Shown here piece after piece: positions 26,211 to 36,091 of a stretch of DNA of 64,000 nt. The number at the start of each line of letters is the position of its first letter. Within the stretch, counting starts at the first letter, position 1. Both the position numbers and the translations under genes were made by a program. Source of the stretch: Flammeovirgaceae bacterium (GTDB lineage Bacteria > Bacteroidota > Bacteroidia > Cytophagales > Cyclobacteriaceae); contig CP054185.1 of the NCBI GenBank assembly GCA_015180985.1, positions 3,037,225-3,101,224 on the forward strand. Direction: 5' to 3'. The notes under the pieces were generated by a model that had not been told where the DNA came from, did not search any database, and saw only the letters and a program-made list of their open reading frames with translations.

Positions 26211-27109
26211 TTAGGACAACTCTAAATTAGAAAATTTATTCATTGTTATCATAGTAACCGGCTGTGGGTTTGTGGGAAACTCGTTTCGAGTTTTCCATAA
26301 ATCCACTGCCAGCATGTCCGCAGGACTGCGACCTTCTAGCGCGTCATGGGGACGGTGGTAGTTATAATCATTCATCCACTCGTCTGCCAGGATTCTAACC
26401 TGGGTCAGCGATTCGAATACGTATGCATCAAGCACATCCTTCCGAAAGCTCCCATTAAAACGCTCGATGTATGCATTTTGGGAAGGTTTGCCTGGTTGAA
26501 TGAATTGTAAATGGATACCATTCTCCTCGCACCATAAGCCAAGTTTGCTTGATATGAATTCGGGCCCATTATCAACCCTGATTCGCTTGGGTTTCCCTCT
26601 CCACCCAATGACTTGTTCCAGCACCCGTATCACCCGTTCGGCTCTCATTGAGGTGTCCACTTCAATAGCCAGAGCCTCGCGGTTAAAGTCATCCAGCAGG
26701 TTCAGCACCCTGAACTTACGACCTGACAAAAGAGAATCACTCATAAAATCCATCGACCATTTTGCATTGATATGGCTAACCGCCTCCAGGGGCTGGAGCG
26801 CGCGTGCCGGTAACCTCTTTTTCCTTTTCGCTTCATATTCAATTTCAATAGTTTATACACCCGGTGGATGCGTTTATGGTTCCATAATAATCCTTCCTTT
26901 CGTATCCTGAAGTACATTTTCCAAAACCCTCCGTAGGCCGTTTCTCCGCTAAATCCTGAAGTTTGTCAATCACCACATGATCGTCCTTCTTACTTTGGTA
27001 GTAGTAAACCGAACGTGAGATATCCATCACTTTACAGGCCCGACCGAGGCTGACTTTAAATGTCGTTCTCAGATGGTCTACATGGGTTCGCTTCTCAGCG
27101 GGCCTTAAT
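26211..27109 (-). pseudogene. ISa OrfB, frameshifted
   Basis: The rve-domain C-terminal 180 residues are open (26211-26753), and the upstream part is broken near 26758 (CGACCATTTTGC, where other copies read CGACCAGCTTTGC) and at GGGTTTTGGAAA. Confidence 0.82.
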
Positions 27110-27371
27110 ACTTTTTTCCCAAAACATCTTTAAGCATCTTGTTGTCCAGGGCCAGGTCGGCATACATCTGCTTGAGTTTCCGGTTTTCTTCCTCAAGTTC
27201 CTTAACCCGCTTGAGTTCGCTCATCTCCATGCCCCCGTATTTTGCCTTCCAGTTATAAATGGTGGCTTTCGAAATCCCCTGATCGCGGGCAATATCCTGG
27301 ATGTTTTTGCCAGCATCAAACTCCTTGAGAATGTTGAAAATCTGGACTTCGGTGAATCGTGTTCTTTTCAT
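27105..27371 (-). CDS. ISa OrfA, 88 aa
   Basis: Appears identical to the OrfA at 18352; it ends at the A6G slippery run. Confidence 0.88.
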   Translation of the reverse strand: MKRTRFTEVQIFNILKEFDAGKNIQDIARDQGISKATIYNWKAKYGGMEMSELKRVKELEEENRKLKQMYADLALDNKMLKDVLGKKY

Positions 27372-27486
27372 AGTTAACAGTTTAAAGTTAGACCTTTTGT
27401 CTAATTCAAAACTGTCCTATTTTCGGGGGAGCTTACAGTGGGACAAATACGCGCTTCGAAAGCCGCAGCCGTCATAAACCCAAAAC

Positions 27487-27944
27487 GTTAGCGCCAATAC
27501 GCGGACAAAAAAAATAAATGACACGTCCGCAGACAGCAACTGACTAACGTTTTCCGACACGTTAATGCAGACAATAACTCGACTTCTGACAGATGATTAT
27601 TATGTAGTTCGGTGTACGCGGACACGCGGGAAAGTTTCGGACTCCTAAACAATTGACAACGGACTTTTTAACAAAGTTCACTGCCGCGCGCGACACGCAC
27701 GAAACCAGCCCCCCCCCACCGTAGACAAGAGAATCGCGCGAAGCGCGAATTTTTTTTCGGTTTGGTGAAGGAAAATTTGAAAAATCGACCTTAAAAAATT
27801 TTTTGGACATTTTAACCGACACAGACTGACCAATTCCGACAACGTTTTGTTAAAGTGGAGCCAGACGCGTCCAAAAATAGCTTTCGGTGGACTTCTTATC
27901 AGAAGTCCAAATTAAAATAACGGTGGACGCGTACTGGCGCTAAC
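27487..27944 (+). repeat. Gene-less cassette, family NC3 (copy 2)
   Basis: Appears identical, attC included, to the copy at 30893-31350, so one is a recent duplicate of the other. Confidence 0.82.
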
Positions 27945-28069
27945 ACCAGGTTTATGCCAGCTGCGGGCGACAGGTTGAAATGTAGTTTGGTTTTATTAAT
28001 TTCGTTTTCAACACGTGGGACATATTCGGCTTCGAAAACCGCAGCCGTCATAAACCCAAAACGTTGTGC
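27938..28069 (+). repeat. attC-like site, family alpha
   Basis: AAC at 27942, GTT at 28063. Confidence 0.8.
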
Positions 28070-28080
28070 GTAATGTTTTT

Positions 28081-28527
28081 ATGACGACAAAGACTAAGAA
28101 TATATTACCGGGTTGGACTTTCAAGGTTGACGAATTCAGTCCTGGAGTTTGTAGAGTAACATTGACTGATGAGGACGGCAGGAAAGCTGAAATTGTTGAC
28201 GACTGTATTGAAGCGACCGTGGACAAATGCATTGGTTACGCATTTGACGTTGAAAGACAGACAAAAAGGAATTGGAATAAATTTCTTTATGACCTCTCCA
28301 ACTTGCGAATAACGGACTTGGAAATTGAAAAGAATGAGTACCACGACAAAGCTTTTGGCTCGTGGACTATTCAAACAAAAGCCAAACGACTTCTATTGGA
28401 CGGAAAAGACGGCTGGTTGATTTATCAAGAAAAACAAAATGGTGACTGGGTTGACAAAGAAGTAATTAAGGACTTCAAACGAGTGACATTTGAACAGTTT
28501 AGAAGTTTCATAAAGAAAATAGAGTAA
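28081..28527 (+). CDS. Cassette protein of unknown function, 148 aa
   Basis: It starts MTTKTKNILPGWTFKVDEFS. The N-terminal half looks like two or three beta strands (PGVCRVTLTDEDGRKAEIVD), then an amphipathic helix, then KAKRLLLDGKDGWLIYQEKQ. An upstream GTG at 28066 would add five residues but lies within the cassette arm; I prefer the ATG. The family is not recognised; it is soluble. Confidence 0.72.
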   Translation: MTTKTKNILPGWTFKVDEFSPGVCRVTLTDEDGRKAEIVDDCIEATVDKCIGYAFDVERQTKRNWNKFLYDLSNLRITDLEIEKNEYHDKAFGSWTIQTKAKRLLLDGKDGWLIYQEKQNGDWVDKEVIKDFKRVTFEQFRSFIKKIE

Positions 28528-28537
28528 AAAACACTAC

Positions 28538-28707
28538 GCACAACAATGTGCATGTGCCATAGCGCTGGTTCAGTGTTGCATTGTAGTTATAGTTTCATAA
28601 TTTAGTTTCAGTGTGTGGGACAGAACGCAGCAGGTCGCTAAAGCCATTCGTTCCTCATTTGGCTTTAGCTCCTAAACCGCGCTACGTCACATGCACTCAC
28701 GTTGTGC
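28538..28707 (+). repeat. attC-like site, family epsilon
   Basis: AAC at 28542, GTT at 28701. Inner arms GTGCATGTGCCATAGCGC and GCGCTACGTCACATGCAC. Confidence 0.8.
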
Positions 28708-29118
28708 ACCATGCGGGGACTAATTAGTCCTACGCAACCGGTGACAACGTTAACGACTAAGACGCTTTCCGCTGGACAATAACGGCTGACCTCTGTTCAA
28801 TAAAGCTTTAGGTACACACTGCCAACGCGCGACTTGGACGTTTCAAAATTACGTTTGCTGACTACGAAACAATTTGGGTCTCAACAGACAAGAGCGGACT
28901 GAAAAATAAAAAAATGGACTCGGTTACGCGGAGATTTTTACAGTCGGTGGACAAGTGTTCGTTCCGCGGAGAGTGTCAGCAACTGCCCACCCGCACGTGT
29001 TGACACCGTACGGCCTGTCTATAGCCGTTGACTTTGACCTGGCTTCAATATGAAATCTCGGACAGTGGACTCAGACTCGTATTTCTTACAACGTTCGACA
29101 GACCGCACGGTGCACAAC
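28701..29118 (+). repeat. Gene-less cassette, family NC2 (copy 3)
   Basis: Intact; unit 533 bp. It is the undisturbed version of the cassette split by ISa at 12064 and starts a run of five gene-less cassettes. Confidence 0.82.
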
Positions 29119-29240
29119 ACTGCGCATATTGCATGGCGGGGGACAATTGACTATTTCTCGAATCTCTCCTATCTTCACTCAACAACGGTGGACCTTGCGC
29201 ATTTGCACAAACGCCACGCAATATGCGCCAAACGTTGCCG
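29112..29240 (+). repeat. attC-like site of NC2 type
   Basis: AAC at 29116, GTT at 29234. Confidence 0.8.
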
Positions 29241-29671
29241 CCAATACGCATAAAATCTACGCAGACAACGTTTGACTAACTGACAAAGACTCAGCTCCGC
29301 GGACAATAAATTAACTCCTGACAAAGACTTTTATAAAGTCCAGTGTACGCGGACACGCAAAAAAGTTTTGGACTAATTGAATAATTGACAACGGACTTTA
29401 AATAAATACCCTTGTCCCGCGCGACACGCGCGAAACCAGCCCCCCACCGTAGACGAGAGAATCGCGCGAAGCGCGAATTTTTTTTCGGTTTGGTGAAGGA
29501 AAATTTGAAAAATCGACCTTAAAAATTTTTTTCGACATTTTAAGCTACACAATGCTGACCAACCCGACAACGTTTTGTAAAAGTGGAGCCAGACGCGTCC
29601 AAAAACTATTTTCGGTGGACTTCTTATCAGAAGTCCAAATAAGGTAACGATGGACGCGTACTGGCGGCAAC
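29234..29671 (+). repeat. Gene-less cassette, family NC3' (copy 2)
   Basis: Start arm GTTGCCGCCAATACGC and end arm GCGTACTGGCGGCAAC. Same internal hairpins as NC3. Confidence 0.8.
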
Positions 29672-29796
29672 ACCAGGTTTATGCCAGCTACGGGCGACAG
29701 GTTGAAATGTAGTTTGGTTTTACTAACTTCGTTTTCAACACATGGGACAAACTCGGCTTCGAAAACCGCAGCCGTCATAAACCCAAAACGTTAGCG
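29665..29796 (+). repeat. attC-like site, family alpha
   Basis: AAC at 29669, GTT at 29790. Confidence 0.8.
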
Positions 29797-30241
29797 CCAA
29801 TACGCGGACAAAAAATAAATGACACGTCCGCAGACAACAACTGACTAACGTTTACCGACCCATTCACGCAGACAATAACTCGACTTCTGACAAATGACAA
29901 TTAAAAAGTTCGGTGTACGCGGACACGCGGGAGAGTTTCGGACTTCTTAACAATTGACAACGGACTCTTAATAAAAATTCAGTATCGCGCGCGACACGCG
30001 CGAAACCGCCCCCCACCGTAGACAAGAGAATCGCGCGAAGCGCGAATTTGTTTTCGGTTTGGTGAAGGAAAATTTGAAAAATCGACCTTAAATAAATTTT
30101 TTGGACATTTTAACCGATACAGACTAGTAACCCGACAACGTTTCGTAAAAGTGGAGCCAGACGCGTCCAAAAATCAGTTTTCGGTGGACTTCTTATCAGA
30201 AGTCCAAATTAAAGTAACGGTGGACGCGTACTGGCGCTAAC
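29790..30241 (+). repeat. Gene-less cassette, family NC3 (copy 3)
   Basis: Start GTTAGCGCCAATACGCGG. The CGCGCGAAGCGCG hairpin is followed by AATTTGTTTT in this copy, so the T run is broken. Confidence 0.8.
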
Positions 30242-30366
30242 ACCAGGTTTATGCCAGCTGCGGGTGACTGGTGGAAATGTAGTTTGGTTTTACTAACTTC
30301 GTTTTAAACACGTGGGACAAATTCGGCTTCGAAAACCGCAGCCGTCATAAACCCAAAACGTTGTGC
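30235..30366 (+). repeat. attC-like site, family alpha
   Basis: AAC at 30239, GTT at 30360. Confidence 0.8.
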
Positions 30367-30778
30367 ACCATGCAGTCGGACAAAATAATCTTACGCATCT
30401 GGTGACAACGTAAACAAGATAAATTCATCCCCGCAGACAATAACGGCAGACAAGCAATCAATTACGTTCGGGCTTCACACTGCGACCGCGCGACAATCAA
30501 GTTTCAAAATTACGTTATTGTTTTCGGGACAGTTACGGCTTCGGTCGAGAATGACTGACTAAAACAGAATACATCGGACTCATTTACGCAGACAGTTTTA
30601 CATCCAGTCGACAAGATTATATTCCGCAGAGAGTTTCGGGACTTCTCCCCCGCGCACGTGTTGGCACCGTACAGTCTGTCTATTACGTGGGACTTAGAAT
30701 AAGTTTCAAAATAAAGTTAAGATTTGCCGACAGCATTTTATCTTTATATAACGTACGACAGACCGCACGGTGCACAAC
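30360..30778 (+). repeat. Gene-less cassette, family NC1 (copy 5)
   Basis: Unit of 533 bp. It reads GTTGTGCACCATGCAGTC at the start, a G-to-A change in the arm. Confidence 0.82.
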
Positions 30779-30899
30779 AACAAGTTTGCGCAACGGCTGG
30801 TTGACGACCAATATTTAATTATCTTTACTTTACACCGTTTGGGTTCGTGGGACAAAGACTGTTTTACTAACAGCCGATGCGCAAACTCAAACGTTAGCG
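30772..30899 (+). repeat. attC-like site, family delta
   Basis: AAC at 30776, GTT at 30893. Confidence 0.8.
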
Positions 30900-31350
30900 C
30901 CAATACGCGGACAAAAAAAATAAATGACACGTCCGCAGACAGCAACTGACTAACGTTTTCCGACACGTTAATGCAGACAATAACTCGACTTCTGACAGAT
31001 GATTATTATGTAGTTCGGTGTACGCGGACACGCGGGAAAGTTTCGGACTCCTAAACAATTGACAACGGACTTTTTAACAAAGTTCACTGCCGCGCGCGAC
31101 ACGCACGAAACCAGCCCCCCCCCACCGTAGACAAGAGAATCGCGCGAAGCGCGAATTTTTTTTCGGTTTGGTGAAGGAAAATTTGAAAAATCGACCTTAA
31201 AAAATTTTTTGGACATTTTAACCGACACAGACTGACCAATTCCGACAACGTTTTGTTAAAGTGGAGCCAGACGCGTCCAAAAATAGCTTTCGGTGGACTT
31301 CTTATCAGAAGTCCAAATTAAAATAACGGTGGACGCGTACTGGCGCTAAC
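30893..31350 (+). repeat. Gene-less cassette, family NC3 (copy 4)
   Basis: Appears identical to the copy at 27487. Confidence 0.82.
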
Positions 31351-31475
31351 ACCAGGTTTATGCCAGCTGCGGGCGACAGGTTGAAATGTAGTTTGGTTTT
31401 ATTAATTTCGTTTTCAACACGTGGGACATATTCGGCTTCGAAAACCGCAGCCGTCATAAACCCAAAACGTTGTAG
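31344..31475 (+). repeat. attC-like site, family alpha
   Basis: AAC at 31348, GTT at 31469. Confidence 0.8.
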
Positions 31476-31504
31476 GCAAGGCGCAAAAAATTTGACTAAC
31501 GAAA

Positions 31505-31964
31505 ATGATCCAGAGAATTTATATTGACACATCAGTTGTAGGTGGATTTTTGATGATGAATTCAAAGAACCGACTCAACGACTTTTAAGAGACTTGAGGA
31601 CAATGAAGTTAAATTCATAATATCTGACCTATTGGAATTAGAACTAATTCAGGCCCCAAAACACGTTAATGAGTTACTGTTAAACTATCCAACCGACAGA
31701 TTTGAAAGAATTGAATTGACTGAAGAAATTATGAATCTGGCCGACAGGTACATTATTGAGAAAGTTGTTGGGCGGACAAGTCTGGAAGATTGCCGACATA
31801 TTGCCCTGGCGACAGTAAATCGAGTAGATGTACTAGCTAGCTGGAACTTTAAACACATTGTTAACCTTGATAGAATAAAAGGGTATAATTCAGTAAATTT
31901 GAGACTGGGTTACCCGACAATTGAGATAAGGACACCACAAGAATTAGTGAGATATGGAGACTAA
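31505..31964 (+). pseudogene. PIN-domain toxin (VapC-like), two frameshifts
   Basis: MIQRIYIDTSVVGGFF has the first PIN Asp in IYIDTSVV. Later parts carry the remaining acidic residues: ISDLLELELIQAP (Glu), SLEDCRHIALATVNRVDVLA (Asp) and SWNFKHIVN. Two single-base shortfalls in T runs (GGATTTTTGATG and CGACTTTTAAG) break the frame as written. The protein would be about 154 aa. PIN toxins of this type are RNases, paired here with a small downstream antitoxin. Confidence 0.82.
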
Positions 31965-32096
31965 AGAGAAAATAAAGACATTTGATGCAGTGAAAATGAT
32001 GCGGGACATTCGCGACAAGATTAGTGAAGAAACCCAAAACATGACTTTAGAGCAATTGAAAAGTACATCGCGGACAGATTAAAAATTCCAACTTAA
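31954..32096 (+). pseudogene. Antitoxin partner of the PIN toxin, one frameshift
   Basis: METKEKIKTFDAVKMMRDIR is followed by DKISEETQNMTLEQLK and, after adding one A in TTGAAAAGTAC, KYIADRLKIPT. This is the usual form of small Bacteroidetes antitoxins encoded after a PIN gene. It overlaps the toxin by 11 bases. Confidence 0.75.
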
Positions 32097-32120
32097 AAAC
32101 AGTGGGACGATAGCGCCTGC

Positions 32121-32251
32121 CTACAACACCAGGTTTATGCCAGCTGCGGGTGACAGGTTGAAATGTAGTTTGGTTTTACTAATTTCGTTTACCCACGTGG
32201 GACAAAGACGGCTTCGAAAACCGCAGCCGTCATAAACCCAAAACGTTGTGG
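32121..32251 (+). repeat. attC-like site, family alpha
   Basis: AAC at 32125, GTT at 32245. End arm GCGCCTGCCTACAAC mirrors the start GTTGTAGGCAAGGCGC. Confidence 0.8.
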
Positions 32252-32709
32252 CGCATACATTTATAACTCTCGGACTTCAAACACATGGACGACAAACTGA
32301 ATATACTCTCAAACATCAAAGCAATAGGCTGGACGACCTTGACTATTTTGGCACTGTGACTCTTTGGGTGGTATTTCAAATTATAGGCACAATAATATTT
32401 GACAATTCCATCGACAATTTTACTGCTGGACAAGAAGAGTATAATGATGTCGCAACAAATATGAGAGACGCAGCAATTCAAATGCGAGTAATTCTTTTTA
32501 TTGCGGGTGGACTTACTCTTCTCACATCTATTGGCTCCTTGGGACTCCTCAGACTTAAGAACTGGGGACTGATTTTGTATCAATCATCGACAATAGCGGT
32601 AATACTTGTTTTTATCGGTGGACTAGGATACTATGTCTACGATGTACAGACTAAAATGGACGAGCGTTATGACCGAGCCCTAGAATTTGAATGTCAACTA
32701 ACTTCGTAG
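32248..32709 (+). CDS. Cassette membrane protein, three TM segments, up to 153 aa
   Basis: The open frame has hydrophobic segments at about residues 38-52 (TLWVVFQIIGTIIF), 78-100 (VILFIAGGLTLLTSIGSLGL) and 111-133 (STIAVILVFIGGLGYYVY). The GTG start at 32248 lies in the cassette arm and is doubtful. An ATG at 32286 in another frame gives MDDKLNILSNIKAIGWTTLT, a more natural N-terminus that would join this frame with one indel near 32355. Family not recognised. Confidence 0.6.
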   Translation: MAHTFITLGLQTHGRQTEYTLKHQSNRLDDLDYFGTVTLWVVFQIIGTIIFDNSIDNFTAGQEEYNDVATNMRDAAIQMRVILFIAGGLTLLTSIGSLGLLRLKNWGLILYQSSTIAVILVFIGGLGYYVYDVQTKMDERYDRALEFECQLTS

Positions 32710-32834
32710 CGGCCCAAAACTATACGACAATTTCTTACGGGACTTTTTATTGTTGTTTTCGTGGATGTTGACCCGAGCGAATATTTTCCTAAGTAAGAAG
32801 GACAGCAGAATAGAGTTCCGATGAAATGTACGCG

Positions 32835-33002
32835 CCACAACACAATGCTTGTGCCAGGCGGGGTTCGGTGTCCTCATAACTATCGTTATCTTTATGCAGT
32901 GTCGGCACGGGGACACGTTACAACTGGTCGGCCTTAGCATTTCGCTTCGCTGCATTGCTAAGGCCTCCTAAACCCCGCCCGTCACAAGCACCAACGTTGG
33001 GC
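32835..33002 (+). repeat. attC-like site
   Basis: AAC at 32839, GTT at 32996. Inner arms GCTTGTGCCAGGCGGGG and CCCCGCCCGTCACAAGC. End arm TGTACGCGCCACAAC mirrors the start GTTGTGGCGCATACA. Confidence 0.8.
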
Positions 33003-33396
33003 GAGCCGCGGACTCCAAATAACGTGACGACTAATTTTGAGAGTCGGTTTCAAATCACGGGCGACTTGAATGCAAAAATAAATTCGAGACTACATCTCCA
33101 ACGAGCGACTTGGACCTTTTCAAAATTCACTTTCAACACGGGGACTAATTTTCACTCGGCCGACAATTGGTGTAATATTTAATCGGTTTCCGTGGAGAGT
33201 TTTCAGCACGTGGACTTAATTTCGGTTACGCGGACAGTAACGGTGGAATTCGCCCAAGCTCAAATTTATGGTGCGCTGACCTTTCCGTCTGACCTTAATT
33301 AGCAACTATAACAAAGTAACGGTTGACTAAAAACATTTCACAACCGACAACGACTGACCAAATAAATAACGGTCGACTGAACGGCCAGCGCCCAAC
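32996..33396 (+). repeat. Gene-less cassette, family NC4 (copy 1)
   Basis: Homologous in patches to the cassette at 37704: GTGACGACTAATTTT near 33023, TTCCGTCTGACCTTAA near 33281 and ACCGACAACGACTG near 33343. No gene is seen. Confidence 0.65.
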
Positions 33397-33560
33397 AATG
33401 TGTTTGCGTCAGGCGGGGTTCGGTGTCCTCATAAAGTGTCGTTTTCATTATTTACATTTGGCACGTGGGACAGGGCGCAACTGGTCGGTCTTGGCATTCC
33501 GCTTCGCTGCATTGCCAAGCCCTCCTATTCCCCGCCCGACCGCAAACACCAGCGTTAGCG
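33390..33560 (+). repeat. attC-like site
   Basis: AAC at 33394, GTT at 33554. Inner arms TGTTTGCGTCAGGCGGGG and CCCCGCCCGACCGCAAACA. Confidence 0.8.
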
Positions 33561-33999
33561 CCAATACGCGGACAAAAATAAATGACACGTCCGCAGACAA
33601 CGACTGACTAACCTTTTCCGACCCGTTCACGCAGACAATAACTCGACTTCTGACAAATGACAATTATGTAGTTCGGTGTACGCGGACACGCGGGAGAGTT
33701 TCAGGCTTCTTTACAATTGACAACGGACATTTTAACAAAATTCAGTCCCGCGCGACACGCGCGAAACCAGCCCCCACCGTAGACTAGAGAATCGCGCGAA
33801 GCGCGAATTTTTTCGGTTTGGTGAAGGAAATTTTGAAAATCGACCTTAAAAAAATTTTTAGACATTTTAACCGACACAGACTGGCCAACACGACAACGTT
33901 TTGTAAAAGTGGAGCCAGACGCGTCCAAAAATTAGTTTTCGGTGGACTTCTTATCAGAAGTCCAAAATGAAGTAACGGTGGACGCGTACTGGCGCTAAC
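33554..33999 (+). repeat. Gene-less cassette, family NC3 (copy 5)
   Basis: Start GTTAGCGCCAATACGCGG and end arm CGCGTACTGGCGCTAAC; hairpins as in the other copies. Confidence 0.8.
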
Positions 34000-34126
34000 A
34001 CCAGGTTTATATGCCAGCTGCGGGTGGCAGGTTGAAATTTAGTTTGGTTTTACTAACTTCGTTTTCAACACGTGGGACGAATTTGGCTTCGAAAACCGCA
34101 GCCGTCATAAACCCAAAACGTTGCCG
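33993..34126 (+). repeat. attC-like site, family alpha
   Basis: AAC at 33997, GTT at 34120. A two-base insertion (GGTTTATATGCC) is present in the left arm. Confidence 0.8.
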
Positions 34127-34423
34127 CCAATACGCGAAAAATCTACGCAGACAACGTTTGACTAACTGACAAAGACTCATCTCCGCGGACAATAAATTAG
34201 CTCTTGACAAAGACTTTTATAAAATCCAGTGTACGCGGATACGCGGACAAAATTTCGGACTTTAAAACAAAGGGCTTTTGACAAAAGACTTATAACTCAA
34301 ATTCACCTACGCGGACACGCGGAAAAGTTTTAGACTAATTGAATATTTGACAACGGACTTTAAATAAATGCCCTTGTCGCGCGCGACACGCGCGAAAGCA
34401 GCCCCCTACCGTAGACAAGAAAA

Positions 34424-34446
34424 TCGCGCGAAGCGCGAATTTTTTT
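34424..34446 (+). terminator. Hairpin plus T run conserved in NC3 cassettes
   Basis: TCGCGC-GAA-GCGCGA is followed by ATTTTTTT, the form of an intrinsic terminator on the + strand. It is present in essentially all NC3/NC3' copies; a GCGCG hairpin with T run also occurs in the NC4 cassette near 37826. Confidence 0.55.
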
Positions 34447-34538
34447 GCGGTTTGGTGAAGGAAATTTTGAAAAATTGACCTTAAATAAATTTTTTTGGAC
34501 ATTTTCTTGTGAACCAGACAACGTTTTGTAAAAGTGGA

Positions 34539-34619
34539 GCCAGACGCGTCCAAAAAATAGTTTTTGGTGGACTTCTTAACAGAAGTCCAAAACAAGGTTA
34601 ACGGTGGACGCGTACTGGC
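34539..34619 (+). other. Conserved nested hairpin structure at the end of NC3 cassettes
   Basis: The outer stem GCCAGACGCGTCCA (34539-34552) pairs with TGGACGCGTACTGGC (34605-34619). Nested inside is the hairpin GGACTTCT...AGAAGTCC (34569-34588). The same three elements occur in all NC3/NC3' copies, directly before the closing AAC. Confidence 0.7.
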
Positions 34620-34750
34620 GGCAACACCAGGTTTATGCCAGCTGCGGGCGACCGGTGGAAATGTAGTTTGGTTTTACTAACTTCGTTTTCAACACGTGGG
34701 ACAAATTCGGCTTCGAAAACCGCAGCCGTCATAAACCCAAAACGTTGGCA
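34619..34750 (+). repeat. attC-like site, family alpha
   Basis: AAC at 34623, GTT at 34744. Confidence 0.8.
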
Positions 34751-34929
34751 GCAATGGGGCGGCTCCGTGGACAGTTAATCGTATTTATTAAAACATGACA
34801 CAAACAGTCGACAAGGAATTAGAAAAATTGAAGTATCGACTGAATTTAATTCTGATTGCGCTTCTGTGTTCAACGACATTAGCGCCATGTGTTATATTTT
34901 ATATAAGGGGTGATGTAAGCTCCCCCTTT

Positions 34930-35829
34930 TTAGGACAACTCTAAATTAGAAAATTTATTCATTGTTATCATAGTAACCGGCTGTGGGTTTGTGGGAAACT
35001 CGTTTCGAGTTTTCCATAAATCCACTGCCAGCATGTCCGCAGGACTGCGACCTTCTAGCGCGTCATGGGGACGGTGGTAGTTATAATCATTCATCCACTC
35101 GTCTGCCAGGATTCTAACCTGGGTCAGCGATTCGAATACGTATGCATCAAGCACATCCTTCCGAAAGCTCCCATTAAAACGCTCGATGTATGCATTTTGG
35201 GAAGGTTTGCCTGGTTGAATGAATTGTAAATGGATACCATTCTCCTCGCACCATAAGCCAAGTTTGCTTGATATGAATTCGGGCCCATTATCAACCCTGA
35301 TTCGCTTGGGTTTCCCTCTCCACCCAATGACTTGTTCCAGCACCCGTATCACCCGTTCGGCTCTCATTGAGGTGTCCACTTCAATAGCCAGAGCCTCGCG
35401 GTTAAAGTCATCCAGCAGGTTCAGCACCCTGAACTTACGACCTGACAAAAGAGAATCACTCATAAAATCCATCGACCAGGCTTGCATTGATATGGCTAAC
35501 CGCCTCCAGGGGCTGGAGCGCGCGTGCCGGTAACCTCTTTTTCCTTTTCGCTTCATATTCAATTTCAATAGTTTATACACCCGGTGGATGCGTTTATGGT
35601 TCCATAATAATCCTTCCTTTCGTATCCTGAAGTACATTTTCCAAAACCCTCCGTAGGCCGTTTCTCCGCTAAATCCTGAAGTTTGTCAATCACCACATGA
35701 TCGTCCTTCTTACTTTGGTAGTAGTAAACCGAACGTGAGATATCCATCACTTTACAGGCCCGACCGAGGCTGACTTTAAATGTCGTTCTCAGATGGTCTA
35801 CATGGGTTCGCTTCTCAGCGGGCCTTAAT
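34930..35829 (-). pseudogene. ISa OrfB, frameshifted
   Basis: The longest open part is 34930-35637 (235 aa), covering the whole rve domain ([40 protein letters not shown]). The N-terminal part 35565-35750 is in a different frame because of GGGTTTTGGAAAATG. Confidence 0.82.
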
Positions 35830-36091
35830 ACTTTTTTCCCAAAACATCTTTAAGCATCTTGTTGTCCAGGGCCAGGTCGGCATACATCTGCTTGAGTTTC
35901 CGGTTTTCTTCCTCAAGTTCCTTAACCCGCTTGAGTTCGCTCATCTCCATGCCCCCGTATTTTGCCTTCCAGTTATAAATGGTGGCTTTCGAAATCCCCT
36001 GATCGCGGGCAATATCCTGGATGTTTTTGCCAGCATCAAACTCCTTGAGAATGTTGAAAATCTGGACTTCGGTGAATCGTGTTCTTTTCAT
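35825..36091 (-). CDS. ISa OrfA, 88 aa
   Basis: Appears identical to the other full OrfA copies; it ends at the A6G slippery run. Confidence 0.88.
   Translation of the reverse strand: MKRTRFTEVQIFNILKEFDAGKNIQDIARDQGISKATIYNWKAKYGGMEMSELKRVKELEEENRKLKQMYADLALDNKMLKDVLGKKY

Larger units (their letters stand above)
26195..27437 (-). mobile_element. ISa copy 4, 1243 bp, TSD GTGG
   Basis: Target duplication at 26191-26194 and 27438-27441. Terminal repeats TGTAAGCTCCCCC. Confidence 0.92.
26114..27493 (+). repeat. attC-like site, family alpha, split by ISa copy 4
   Basis: AAC at 26118, GTT at 27487. The IS sits in the loop region (CACGTGG), with GTGG duplicated. End arm GGTGGCCAGCCGGCAAC mirrors the cassette start GTTGCCGGCAAGCCACC. 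Confidence 0.8.
34120..34625 (+). repeat. Gene-less cassette, family NC3' (copy 3), intact
   Basis: This is the undisturbed version of the cassette at 5050 that received ISb. Confidence 0.82.

Noticed and set aside
27562..27822. Minus-strand frame SNFPSPNRKKIRASRDSLVY in NC3 cassettes
   Set aside because: It is broken by indels in several NC3 copies and lies over the hairpin region; the repeats conserve DNA structure, not the frame.
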